Assembly (NCBI GenBank): GCA_016744275.1
Contig: JADGEP010000006.1
Span: 1-21,170, forward strand
From: Candidatus Krumholzibacteriia bacterium
Lineage (GTDB): Bacteria; Krumholzibacteriota; Krumholzibacteriia; LZORAL124-64-63
DNA: 21,170 nucleotides
Direction: 5' to 3'
Shown here: piece after piece, positions 14,821 through 21,170 of the stretch
Position numbering within the stretch: the first letter of the stretch is position 1
How the letters are laid out: every line of letters begins with the position of its first letter
The notes under the pieces: model-generated
Told to the model about the DNA's origin: nothing
Databases searched by the model: none
What the model saw: only the letters and a program-made list of their open reading frames with translations
Translations under genes and position numbers: made by a program

Positions 14821-15440
14821 TCCAACACGTCCGGTCTGTGGTCCTTAAGCAGCTCTCGCAGCTTGCCCAGGGCCCGTGAATATCGTTTCCTGACGGCCGG
14901 CGCCGCTTCGCCGATCAAAGCGGCGATCTCTTCGTGGTTCAGGCCCTGCATGTCGTGCAGCACCACCACCAGGCGCATGGACTCCGGCAATTGGTCCAAG
15001 GCCTCTTCGAGCAAGCGCCCGTGATCGGCCTCGACCGCCACCTGCTCGGGCGTGGCGCTGGTTGCCGCCACGTTCTCAGTGAACTCGGGCTTGGCGTCCA
15101 GGGACAGGGTCTGTTTGTCCTGCCGTCCCTGACGTGAACGCCATTTTTCACGACACAGATTGGTCGTGATCGTCATCAGCCAGGGCGCGGGGTCTCGCGT
15201 CACATCCAGCTGGTGGGCCGCCTTGTGGACCCGCAGGAACAATTCCTGGATGATGTCCTGGGCGGCAGCTTCATTGCCCAACAGGCGATAGGCCAGGCTG
15301 TACAGACGCTCAAAATAGGCGTCAAAAAGCCGGCCGAGGGCCTCGGGATCCCGGGCGCGGACCAATTCCAGGTCGGCTGCCGTCAGGAGCGAGCTGGGCG
15401 GATCTGTGTTTGGCGTGGCATCGTTTTGATGCGGGCCCAT
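14817..15440 (-). CDS. ECF-type RNA polymerase sigma factor
   Basis: This 207-residue protein has the two domains of extracytoplasmic-function (group 4) sigma factors. Region 2 spans about 38-105 and shows R-L-F-D-A-Y-F-E-R-L-Y-S-L-A-Y-R-L-L-G-N, A-Q-D-I-I-Q-E-L-F-L-R-V and P-W-L-M-T-I-T-T-N-L-C-R. Region 4 spans about 150-200 and shows L-P-E-S-M-R-L-V-V-V-L-H-D-M-Q-G-L-N-H-E-E-I-A-A-L-I-G with the DNA-binding helix after it. ATG 15440 is preferred to the in-frame GTG at 15446 because GGAGGTGA, an almost ideal ribosome site, lies at the right distance. The anti-sigma gene overlaps its stop by four bases. It is divergent from ogt. Its target promoters are unknown, although autoregulation is usual in the family. 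Confidence 0.94.
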   Translation of the reverse strand: MGPHQNDATPNTDPPSSLLTAADLELVRARDPEALGRLFDAYFERLYSLAYRLLGNEAAAQDIIQELFLRVHKAAHQLDVTRDPAPWLMTITTNLCREKWRSRQGRQDKQTLSLDAKPEFTENVAATSATPEQVAVEADHGRLLEEALDQLPESMRLVVVLHDMQGLNHEEIAALIGEAAPAVRKRYSRALGKLRELLKDHRPDVLE

Positions 15441-15523
15441 GCTCACCTCCTGTCAATAATAGGAACCGGGGACCAAAAGTGTGACCTCATTTAAGAGGCA
15501 TTCCGACGATTGCAGCCAGCATC

Positions 15524-15568
15524 GGTCAAAATTGCACAATTGACCAGTCCCAATTTGGCCAGATCTGG
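15524..15568. promoter_or_regulatory. Clustered palindromes between sigma operon and ogt
   Basis: Two dyads lie in the 164-base divergent spacer. One is GGTCAA-N10-TTGACC (15524-15545), with a nested ATTG-CA-CAAT (15531-15540). The other is a perfect ten-base palindrome CCAGATCTGG (15559-15568), abutting the ogt -10 box. The second would block polymerase if bound by a repressor. No regulator family was matched to either. Confidence 0.4.
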
Positions 15569-15574
15569 TATAGT
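15566..15574 (+). promoter_or_regulatory. Extended -10 promoter of ogt
   Basis: TG-G-TATAGT (15566-15574) is an extended -10 element with five of six matches to TATAAT. No -35 hexamer lies at normal spacing; TTGACC at 15540 is 23 bases away, too far. The transcript would start near 15581, leaving a leader of about 24 bases before ATG 15605. Confidence 0.5.
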
Positions 15575-15604
15575 TGCCCCACATTCTCCACTGGAGGCAA
15601 CCCG

Positions 15605-16153
15605 ATGGTGCGTTACGCGTTGTTGAGAACGGCGATGGATCCCCTGCTGGCCGTAGCTGGGCCCCAGGGACTGGCTTGCCTGATGTTCATGCCCCGCGCC
15701 TGGGAACACCATACCCGCGCCCATGCCTTCGCCCGCGAGCTAGAGCCGGACAATCCGGAGATCCGGGAAGATCCCGCCGCCTTCGATGACCTGACCGACC
15801 AACTGGCTGAATATTTTGTGGGGCGGCGCACCACATTCGACTTGGAACTGGACCTGCGGGGCACCGATTTCCAGATCCGCACCTGGCGCCAATTGCAGCA
15901 GATTCCCTACGGCAAACTGCGCACCTATGGCGAGATTGCCCGCGCCCTGGAGCAACCCAAAGCCACCCGCGCGGTGGGCCAGGCAGCCGGCCACAACCCG
16001 TTGCCGATCATCATTCCCTGCCATCGTGTGATCGGCCAAGGCGGTTCTCTGGTCGGATTCGCCAGTGGCGTCACCACCAAGGCCCGCCTGCTGCGGCTCG
16101 AAGGCCACACCCTCGGCGATGGCGACCGCCTCGAGGAGCCGCGACTCTTCTAA
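15605..16153 (+). CDS. ogt: Methylated-DNA--protein-cysteine S-methyltransferase (O6-alkylguanine repair)
   Basis: This 182-residue suicide enzyme transfers the alkyl group from O6-alkylguanine in DNA to its own cysteine. The C-terminal half is diagnostic: F-Q-I-R-T-W-R-Q-L-Q-Q-I-P-Y-G-K-L-R-T-Y-G-E-I-A (89-112), the helix with the arginine finger near R122 in A-T-R-A-V-G-Q-A-A-G-H-N-P, and the active site I-I-P-C139-H-R-V-I. The N-terminal ribonuclease-like domain is present; the Ada transcription-factor domains are absent, and length matches Ogt. ATG 15605 has TGGAGG upstream. The downstream symporter gene begins one base after its stop, an operon-like arrangement with no obvious functional link. 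The divergent sigma operon shares its upstream region. Confidence 0.95.
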   Translation: MVRYALLRTAMDPLLAVAGPQGLACLMFMPRAWEHHTRAHAFARELEPDNPEIREDPAAFDDLTDQLAEYFVGRRTTFDLELDLRGTDFQIRTWRQLQQIPYGKLRTYGEIARALEQPKATRAVGQAAGHNPLPIIIPCHRVIGQGGSLVGFASGVTTKARLLRLEGHTLGDGDRLEEPRLF

Positions 16154-16154
16154 C

Positions 16155-18188
16155 ATGACAACCCTCGACTGGACAATCATCGTCATCATGTACGCGGTCA
16201 TCGTGGCTGCTGTGCAACTCACCCGCGGCCGGATGCGCGGCGTGGCCGACTACCTCGCCGCCGGACGCCTGGCCGGGCGCTATTTGCTCACCATCTCGGC
16301 CGGCATCGCGGGCCTCGGCGCCATCACCGTGGTGGCCAATTTGGAAATGGGCTACGAAGCCGGCTTCGCCCAATACTGGTGGGGCCTGACCACGGCGGTG
16401 GTGCATCTGGCCGTGATGGTCACTGGTTGGGTCACCTACCGCTTTCGCCGCACCCGCGCCCTGACCCTGGCCGAATTTTTCGAGCGGCGCTATAGCCGCC
16501 GGTTCCGCATCTTCGCCGGCTCGGTGGCCTTCGGCGCGGGCCTGATCAATTTCGGCATTTTTCCAGCCGTGGGCGCGCGGTTCTTCATCCACTTTCTGGC
16601 CCTGCCCGAAGTGTGGACAGTGGGCCCGCTGGCCGTGCCCGTCTTTCCGGCGGTCATGGCCATCCTGCTGATCACGGCGGTGTACTTCGTTCTGGCCGGC
16701 GGACAAGTCGCCGTCATGGTCACGGACTTCATCCAGGGCACTTTTGCCAACATGGTGTTTCTAGCGGTGGCGCTCTTTTTGCTGTTGAAAGTCGGCTGGG
16801 CCGACGTGGGCGAAGTCATGTCCCAAACCGCCGCCGGGCATTCCAAAATCAATCCCTACGACACAGCCTTTGTTTCGGATTTCAATTTTTCCTACTTCAT
16901 GATCGGGGCCATCGGCCTGCTCTATGGCGCCATGAGTTGGCAAGGCACGCAAGCGTATTACAGCAGCGCCCGCACCGCCCACGAGGGCAAGATGGGCGGC
17001 GTGCTCACCCTCTGGCGCAATCGCTCCCAGGAAACCTTTCTCACCCTGATTCCGATCCTCATCTTCACCGTCATGCGGCATCCGGATTGGAGCGGCGTGG
17101 CCGACGAAGTGCAGAGCCTTCTGGCGAGCATCGACAATGAAGCGGTGCGGGGCCAGATGCGCGGCCCGGTTGCCCTGGCTACGCTATTGCCCCGTGGTCT
17201 GGTCGGCGCTTTTGGGGCCCTGATGGTGGGCGCCTTCATCAGCACCCACAACACCTACCTGCATTCGTGGAGCAGCATTTTTGTGCAGGACATCGTGCTG
17301 CCGTACCGGCGCAAACCGTTGTCACCGAAAGCCCACTTGCGGCTTTTACGCGGTGCGGTCATCGGTGTGGCGCTGTTCATTTTTGGCTTCAGCCTGCTGT
17401 ATAAACAGAGCCAGGCCATCCTCCTGTTTTTTGCCCTCACCGGGGCCATTTTCGCCGGCTGGGCCGGGGCCGTGATCATCGGTGGCCTGTACACGCGCTG
17501 GGGCACGACGGCGGCGGCCTGGGTGGCGAGCATCACCGGCGTCACTCTGACTGTTACCGGGTTCGTTTTGGAGCAGGCGCAGCGCGTATGGCGCGAAGAC
17601 GGCACTGCATTTTGGGGTTTGCTGGATGGCTTGGGACCCGAGCGTGCCATGGCCTGGGCCACCTGGGTGAATGCCCACCTGCCCAACGGTCAGATTCTGT
17701 GGGGTTGGGCCATGTGGGTGTGCACGGCGTTGTACGTGCTGGTCTCGCTGGCTCAGAAATACTTCGGACATCAGGCTGGCTTTGATCTGGATCGGCTGCT
17801 GCATCGGGGCGCCCATGAAATCGCTGGTGAAGTTGAGAGCGGAAACGCGCGCACCAGTCGCGGCTGGCGGGCTCTGGCGATCACCGACGAGTTCAGCCGG
17901 CGCGACAAATTCCTCTACCTCGCCACCTACGGTTGGAGCCTGGCCTGGGTGCTGGTTTTCATCGCCGGTACCATTTTTTTCCTGACCCGCCGGATCAACG
18001 GCGGCGATTGGTCCGCCTACGATTCGCTGTGGCTGGGTTTCTGGCACACCAAGCTGTGGCTCGAATTGGGAGTTTCCGCCGTGGTCATCGTCTGGTTCAC
18101 CATCGGCGGCGTGCGGGATGTGAAGGCGCTTTTGCGGGGCCTGAAACAGCAGGACCCCACCAAACAGGATGACGGATTTGTCTCATAA
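16155..18188 (+). CDS. Sodium:solute symporter (SSS family)
   Basis: This 677-residue integral membrane protein has the many hydrophobic helices of the sodium:solute symporter family, which couples sodium entry to uptake of sugars, amino acids or carboxylates. Family features are the N-terminal helix (L-D-W-T-I-I-V-I-M-Y-A-V), D-Y-L-A-A-G-R, T-L-A-E-F-F-E-R-R-Y-S, and the central I-G-A-I-G-L-L-Y-G-A-M-S-W-Q-G-T-Q-A. G-A-F-G-A-L-M-V-G-A-F-I-S-T-H-N-T-Y-L-H-S-W follows. About 130 residues at the C-terminus hold a hydrophilic loop and two further membrane helices, longer than the roughly 500-residue core. ATG 16155 starts one base after the ogt stop; GAGGAG lies about 17 bases upstream inside ogt, so re-initiation is likely. 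An upstream frame extension overlaps ogt and is rejected. Substrate is unknown. Confidence 0.9.
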   Translation: MTTLDWTIIVIMYAVIVAAVQLTRGRMRGVADYLAAGRLAGRYLLTISAGIAGLGAITVVANLEMGYEAGFAQYWWGLTTAVVHLAVMVTGWVTYRFRRTRALTLAEFFERRYSRRFRIFAGSVAFGAGLINFGIFPAVGARFFIHFLALPEVWTVGPLAVPVFPAVMAILLITAVYFVLAGGQVAVMVTDFIQGTFANMVFLAVALFLLLKVGWADVGEVMSQTAAGHSKINPYDTAFVSDFNFSYFMIGAIGLLYGAMSWQGTQAYYSSARTAHEGKMGGVLTLWRNRSQETFLTLIPILIFTVMRHPDWSGVADEVQSLLASIDNEAVRGQMRGPVALATLLPRGLVGAFGALMVGAFISTHNTYLHSWSSIFVQDIVLPYRRKPLSPKAHLRLLRGAVIGVALFIFGFSLLYKQSQAILLFFALTGAIFAGWAGAVIIGGLYTRWGTTAAAWVASITGVTLTVTGFVLEQAQRVWREDGTAFWGLLDGLGPERAMAWATWVNAHLPNGQILWGWAMWVCTALYVLVSLAQKYFGHQAGFDLDRLLHRGAHEIAGEVESGNARTSRGWRALAITDEFSRRDKFLYLATYGWSLAWVLVFIAGTIFFLTRRINGGDWSAYDSLWLGFWHTKLWLELGVSAVVIVWFTIGGVRDVKALLRGLKQQDPTKQDDGFVS

Positions 18189-18220
18189 AAAGGGGCCGGC
18201 CCGAAGCAACGGGCCGGCCC
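18187..18220 (-). terminator. Intrinsic terminator of the DinB-family gene
   Basis: A perfect 11-base-pair stem, GGGCCGGCCCG (18193-18203) with CGGGCCGGCCC (18210-18220) and a six-base loop, is followed on the minus strand by CTTTTT (18192-18187). That is the classical layout for ending the DinB gene (stop at 18236). The stem overlaps no coding sequence but its T-run reaches into the symporter stop codon. On the plus strand it has no T-run, so it may only weakly stop symporter transcription. Confidence 0.85.
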
Positions 18221-18235
18221 AGCAGTACCCGGAAC

Positions 18236-18760
18236 CTACATGCCCCACAACGTCATCGTATCAACCTTGTGTCCCATCAGTTTCATATAGTAAAACAGCT
18301 GTGCCTTGTGACTGGCCAGATGATCCACCATATGCAGCAGGTGATGCCCCAGCAGCAGTTGGTTGTCCGGTTCCCATGGCGCTGCCGATTTCATCGTGGC
18401 CAGATTCTTTTCGCCAGCCTTCTCGAGCATTTGCAAAGCCACCTCACGGTCAGCAGCCAGGGCCTTGCGGGCCTCGGCCACACTGTCCACCGACGGCAAT
18501 TGTTCGGCGGTGGGCATTTTTGGCGCTTGATCAGCGTCTCCGGCGCCGCCTTCAGGCATGCCCCAGTCTCCGGTCACAAAGCCCTGGCAACACAGACCAC
18601 AGGCCGTATTGATATGAGCCAGCAATTGCCCGACGGTCATCCAGTTTTCACCAGTAGCCGGTTTCCAATCCAGGTCCGCGTCCTTGAGCAAGCCCACCAT
18701 GTTGTCAGTTGCCTGATACGTGGAATTCATTTCGCGGGTCAACAATTCGGTCCAATTCAT
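18236..18760 (-). CDS. DinB-family four-helix protein
   Basis: This 174-residue protein belongs to the DinB/YfiT-like superfamily of four-helix-bundle, usually metal-binding proteins, many of them thiol-dependent transferases. It shows M-T-V-G-Q-L-L-A-H49-I in the second helix and H-H-L-L-H-M-V-D-H147-L-A-S-H151-K-A-Q-L in the last, which would supply the three metal histidines. A cysteine cluster C54-G-L-C57-C58 follows the first histidine and is followed by G-F-V-T-G-D-W-G. ATG 18760 is preferred over the in-frame ATG at 18766 because GGGAG lies seven bases upstream of it. An upstream extension to 18901 has no family similarity. Substrate and cofactor thiol are unknown. It is convergent with the symporter gene and ends at a strong terminator. 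Confidence 0.85.
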   Translation of the reverse strand: MNWTELLTREMNSTYQATDNMVGLLKDADLDWKPATGENWMTVGQLLAHINTACGLCCQGFVTGDWGMPEGGAGDADQAPKMPTAEQLPSVDSVAEARKALAADREVALQMLEKAGEKNLATMKSAAPWEPDNQLLLGHHLLHMVDHLASHKAQLFYYMKLMGHKVDTMTLWGM

Positions 18761-18933
18761 GATCATTCTCCCAAAATCGAGTAAAACAACAGCCTGCGGG
18801 GGCAGATGAAGAATAACTGAAACAATGGCGAAAAGAAAGCGAAAACACTCCCACCTCTTTTCAAGGGCAATTTGGTGAGGTATATTCATGTCACTTATCA
18901 AATCGTTTCACCTTGGCCGAAAATCGCTCTCTT

Positions 18934-19983
18934 ATGATTAGGCTTCAATTCAGCAAAATGCTGTTTATCGGATGTTTCGTTCTCCTGGCGATGGTTTCAG
19001 TCTCTTCGGCTGCCACCCTCACGGTGGATCGCCATGGCAATGGCGACCACATCACCATCCAGGATGCCCTTTTTGCCGCGGATTGGGGCGATGAAGTGGT
19101 GGTTCTGCCGGGTGTATATCTCGAGAACCTGGTCATGGTCAGTGGAGTACACCTCACGAGCCTTGAAGGCCCCGCCGAGACCATAATTGATGGGCAAGGC
19201 ACTCGCTGTATTGAGGTCCCTCAGTGCGCCCCCGGAACCGCGATCAGTGGGCTCACCTTGACCAATGGCGGGGGCGAGCAAGGCGGTGGGATCTGGGTAT
19301 TCGACAATTCCGCCGTCGAGATTTCAGGAAATATCATCAGCAATTGCAAGGTCAGGTACGAAGGGGCGGGCATTCACGTGCAGCGGTACAGCTACGCCAG
19401 CATTCACCACAACCGCTTTCTCAACAACAGCTCTCCCATGGCCGCGGCCATCTCGGTCATTGTCTATTCCAGCGTTGAAATCCGGGACAACGAATTTGTG
19501 GGCAACCGGAGTGAAATCCGGGCTGCCGCCATTGGCGTGCACGAATCCCACGCTGAAATTGTCGACAATCGGTTGTTTGACAACGTCGGCGGCCAGACCA
19601 CCGGCAATGTCGATTTTTACAAAGCCACCGGCAGGGTCTCCAACAACGTTTTTGTGGGCAATGTCGGTACCGAAGGCGGGGCCAGTTGCGTGGCTGTCCG
19701 GCACGGCAGCTCGCGGGTCACCATTGTGCGCAACATCTTTGCCGAAAATACCGGCGGCCCCGCATTGCTCACCGACGCCTGTCAGTCGGTGTCCTGCAAC
19801 ATCTTCTGGGAAAACACGGAACCTCACACGGGCCTGTGCCCGCCAATCGGCCAGGAAGGCAACCTGCAGGTCGATCCGGTGCTCTGCCCTGACAACCGAG
19901 GCTACGCCGAAGAGAGTTCGCCTTGCCTGACCATGCGGTGCGGCCGTATTGGCTTGTCCAGACAGCCGAAAAATGGCAATTGA
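18934..19983 (+). CDS. Secreted right-handed parallel beta-helix protein
   Basis: The 349-residue product has a signal peptide (1-26, basic start, L-F-I-G-C-F-V-L-L-A-M core, S-S-A cleavage). It continues as a right-handed beta-helix of the pectate-lyase/NosD type. The start is V-D-R-H-G-N-G-D-H-I-T-I-Q-D-A-L, then D-E-V-V-V-L-P-G-V-Y-L-E-N-L and T-I-I-D-G-Q-G-T. Repeated coils follow such as I-S-G-N-I-I-S-N-C, I-H-H-N-R-F-L-N-N-S, I-R-D-N-E-F-V-G-N-R, I-V-D-N-R-L-F-D-N and I-V-R-N-I-F-A-E-N. No catalytic residues are identifiable; such proteins may bind surface polysaccharide. The end, S-P-C-L-T-M-R-C-G-R-I-G, resembles a tail seen in related secreted proteins. Start choice is uncertain: TTG 18913 and ATG 18958 are alternatives, and no strong ribosome site is seen; 18934 gives the best signal peptide. 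The FG-GAP gene follows after 69 bases. Confidence 0.78.
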   Translation: MIRLQFSKMLFIGCFVLLAMVSVSSAATLTVDRHGNGDHITIQDALFAADWGDEVVVLPGVYLENLVMVSGVHLTSLEGPAETIIDGQGTRCIEVPQCAPGTAISGLTLTNGGGEQGGGIWVFDNSAVEISGNIISNCKVRYEGAGIHVQRYSYASIHHNRFLNNSSPMAAAISVIVYSSVEIRDNEFVGNRSEIRAAAIGVHESHAEIVDNRLFDNVGGQTTGNVDFYKATGRVSNNVFVGNVGTEGGASCVAVRHGSSRVTIVRNIFAENTGGPALLTDACQSVSCNIFWENTEPHTGLCPPIGQEGNLQVDPVLCPDNRGYAEESSPCLTMRCGRIGLSRQPKNGN

Positions 19984-20014
19984 GTCAACAAAACGGCATC
20001 TGATGGTGTTTTTG

Positions 20015-20023
20015 TGTTATCAT
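20015..20023 (+). promoter_or_regulatory. Extended -10 element before the FG-GAP protein gene
   Basis: TG-T-TATCAT (20015-20023) is an extended -10 with five of six matches to TATAAT and no -35 at normal spacing. The start would fall near 20030, about 23 bases before ATG 20053. It resembles the ogt promoter in layout. The evidence is a short motif only. Confidence 0.35.
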
Positions 20024-20052
20024 CACAACGCTCGTGACGGAAGATTCAATTG

Positions 20053-21170
20053 ATGATCGCTCAACCCGATTGGCAGTTCATGAGGCGGCCTGTCTATTTG
20101 TGGATTGTCCTGGTATTGCTGTGGCCTTCATCGGCAGCGATAGCCGTGGACCGGTCTGCCGACGGCCCTGTGGATTTTCGCGAAGAATTGATCAACCTGC
20201 CCTATGCCACCGAGATCGTTCCCCGCCTGATCCCACACATCAAATATGGCCGAGCCGATGGCCGGCCCTTCCTCTTTGTCCCGTTTAATGGCGATGGCCT
20301 CGACGATCTCGTCCGCGCTGATTCGAATGGGCTCGTCGTCGAAGATCTCGCGGATTCCAATCGCGTCCTGGCCAGGGTCTCATTGGATGCCGAATACGCC
20401 CACGAGGGTGCGCCGGCCTTCAGCCTGACGCAGTGTCCCGATTTGAATGGTGACGGGCGCGCCGAGATTGTTGCCATCGGCCACACCGAAAATTCCATGG
20501 CTTGGCGCGTTTGGGTACTGGACGGCAAAGACCTCAGCTTCATCTCGACAACCCTACTGCCAGCTGGCCAAGACATCCGCCGGGACGGCCGTTGGGACGG
20601 CGTCTACCGCCACGCCAACAGCATGCATTCGATTGACGACGCCAAGCGCCCCATCATTATCCTCACCTGCAACGTCTATCGCGACCGTGACGGACGTGGG
20701 ATATTGGGCATTGACCCTCTGGATGGTCGCATTCTCTGGCGACACGCAGTCGCCGGTTCTCCCCGCAACGACAGCGTGATTGCTGGCGACCTGGATGGGG
20801 ATGGGCGCAATGAAATTGTCCTGGCCCTGGAACTGTCGGGGTCGCCCCGAGGCCGCGTCGTCAATGGCTACCTCGAAGAAGAATCCGGGGTTCTGGTGCT
20901 CAACCAAGACGGCACCCGGCGTTGGGCAAAAGTAGTTTCGACCAGCCCGGGCGGTTGCGACATGATCGTCGCCGATACGGACCGGGATGGGCAAATTGAG
21001 GTGATCGTCACCCATTGGACCACCCCGTCACCTTCGGGCGGAATCCATGTCTGGAATATGTCTGGCGAATTGCTGGACCGATATGAAAGCGAATGGCAAT
21101 TGACGGGCCTGGAGCTGTTTGATTCTCCGGTCCGAGAGCTGCCGGCCCTGTTGGTCTCCACCTCCGTAGG
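20053..21170 (+). CDS. Secreted FG-GAP/VCBS-repeat protein (3' end outside window)
   Basis: The frame is open from ATG 20053 to the window end, giving 372 residues of an incomplete protein. A signal peptide is likely (1-31; a nine-residue lead, then R-R-P-V-Y-L-W-I-V-L-V-L-L-W and cleavage after A-I-A). The mature part carries repeated calcium-type loops of FG-GAP/VCBS proteins: F-N-G-D-G-L-D-D-L-V, D-L-N-G-D-G-R-A-E-I-V, D-L-D-G-D-G-R-N-E-I-V and D-T-D-R-D-G-Q-I-E-V-I. This predicts an integrin-alpha-like beta propeller. One blade also has I-D-P-L-D-G-R-I-L-W-R-H, a PQQ-like repeat pattern. GGAAG lies nine or so bases upstream; an internal ATG at 20080 lacks a ribosome site. Likely role is extracellular binding or structure; no catalytic domain is visible in the part present. 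Confidence 0.82.
   Translation, partial: MIAQPDWQFMRRPVYLWIVLVLLWPSSAAIAVDRSADGPVDFREELINLPYATEIVPRLIPHIKYGRADGRPFLFVPFNGDGLDDLVRADSNGLVVEDLADSNRVLARVSLDAEYAHEGAPAFSLTQCPDLNGDGRAEIVAIGHTENSMAWRVWVLDGKDLSFISTTLLPAGQDIRRDGRWDGVYRHANSMHSIDDAKRPIIILTCNVYRDRDGRGILGIDPLDGRILWRHAVAGSPRNDSVIAGDLDGDGRNEIVLALELSGSPRGRVVNGYLEEESGVLVLNQDGTRRWAKVVSTSPGGCDMIVADTDRDGQIEVIVTHWTTPSPSGGIHVWNMSGELLDRYESEWQLTGLELFDSPVRELPALLVSTSV

Noticed and set aside
13966..15024. Plus-strand open frame of 352 codons opposite the anti-sigma and sigma genes
   Set aside because: It spans antisense to two recognisable genes and shows no domain or start signal.
1..21170. Defence island, prophage, transposon, CRISPR array or secondary-metabolite cluster
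   Set aside because: No repeat-spacer pattern, transposase, integrase, nuclease or biosynthetic core gene is visible on either strand.

Overview
This is a GC-rich, gene-dense bacterial chromosome segment. The envelope looks Gram-negative: there is a lipoprotein with a lipobox, a nDsbD-like domain, exported c-type cytochromes, an MscS channel and several secreted proteins. No rRNA, tRNA, phage, transposon or CRISPR element is visible, so the phylum cannot be fixed. The mix of non-phototroph reaction-centre-type cytochrome, a reg_prop hybrid kinase, beta-helix and FG-GAP secreted proteins, and a PPC-like protein ending in W-G-x-I-K-x-x-Y-R suggests a member of the FCB/Acidobacteria-like uncultured lineages (Eisenbacteria or Krumholzibacteria type). 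That placement is inference only.

Layout. 1-483 is the 3' end of a PrkA-type serine protein kinase gene. It converges with a minus-strand galE-GNAT acetyltransferase pair (2011-480). An AT-richer non-coding stretch of 593 bases follows, with a good sigma70-type promoter and a terminator-like hairpin in the leader of a small secreted PPC-like protein (2605-3210). A strong bidirectional terminator (3235-3269) separates that gene from the convergent maeB-type malic enzyme (5546-3294). An MscS channel (5652-6734) is divergent from maeB. Next, on the minus strand, come a 1262-residue periplasmic-propeller hybrid histidine kinase (10531-6743) and, upstream of it, a translationally coupled pair of c-type haem proteins (11855-10660). 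A YciA-type thioesterase (12026-12403) diverges from the cytochromes.

The most system-like part is 15440-12411 on the minus strand. It holds an ECF sigma factor, a membrane anti-sigma factor with a FecR-like external domain (ATGA overlap), a nDsbD-like thiol-redox lipoprotein, and an exported redoxin (2-base gap). The anti-sigma factor has only two cysteines, a CxC pair in its predicted external domain. This suggests, as a hypothesis, a thiol-redox-sensing envelope stress circuit.

On the plus strand, ogt (O6-alkylguanine repair) and a sodium:solute symporter form a tight pair (15605-18188) that shares a palindrome-rich intergenic region with the sigma operon. A DinB-family protein (18760-18236) ends at a hairpin terminator. 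The window closes with two secreted repeat proteins, a right-handed beta-helix protein and an FG-GAP/VCBS protein truncated by the window end.

Most genes are recognisable families. The novelty candidates are combinations and regulatory structures rather than a clearly new machine.
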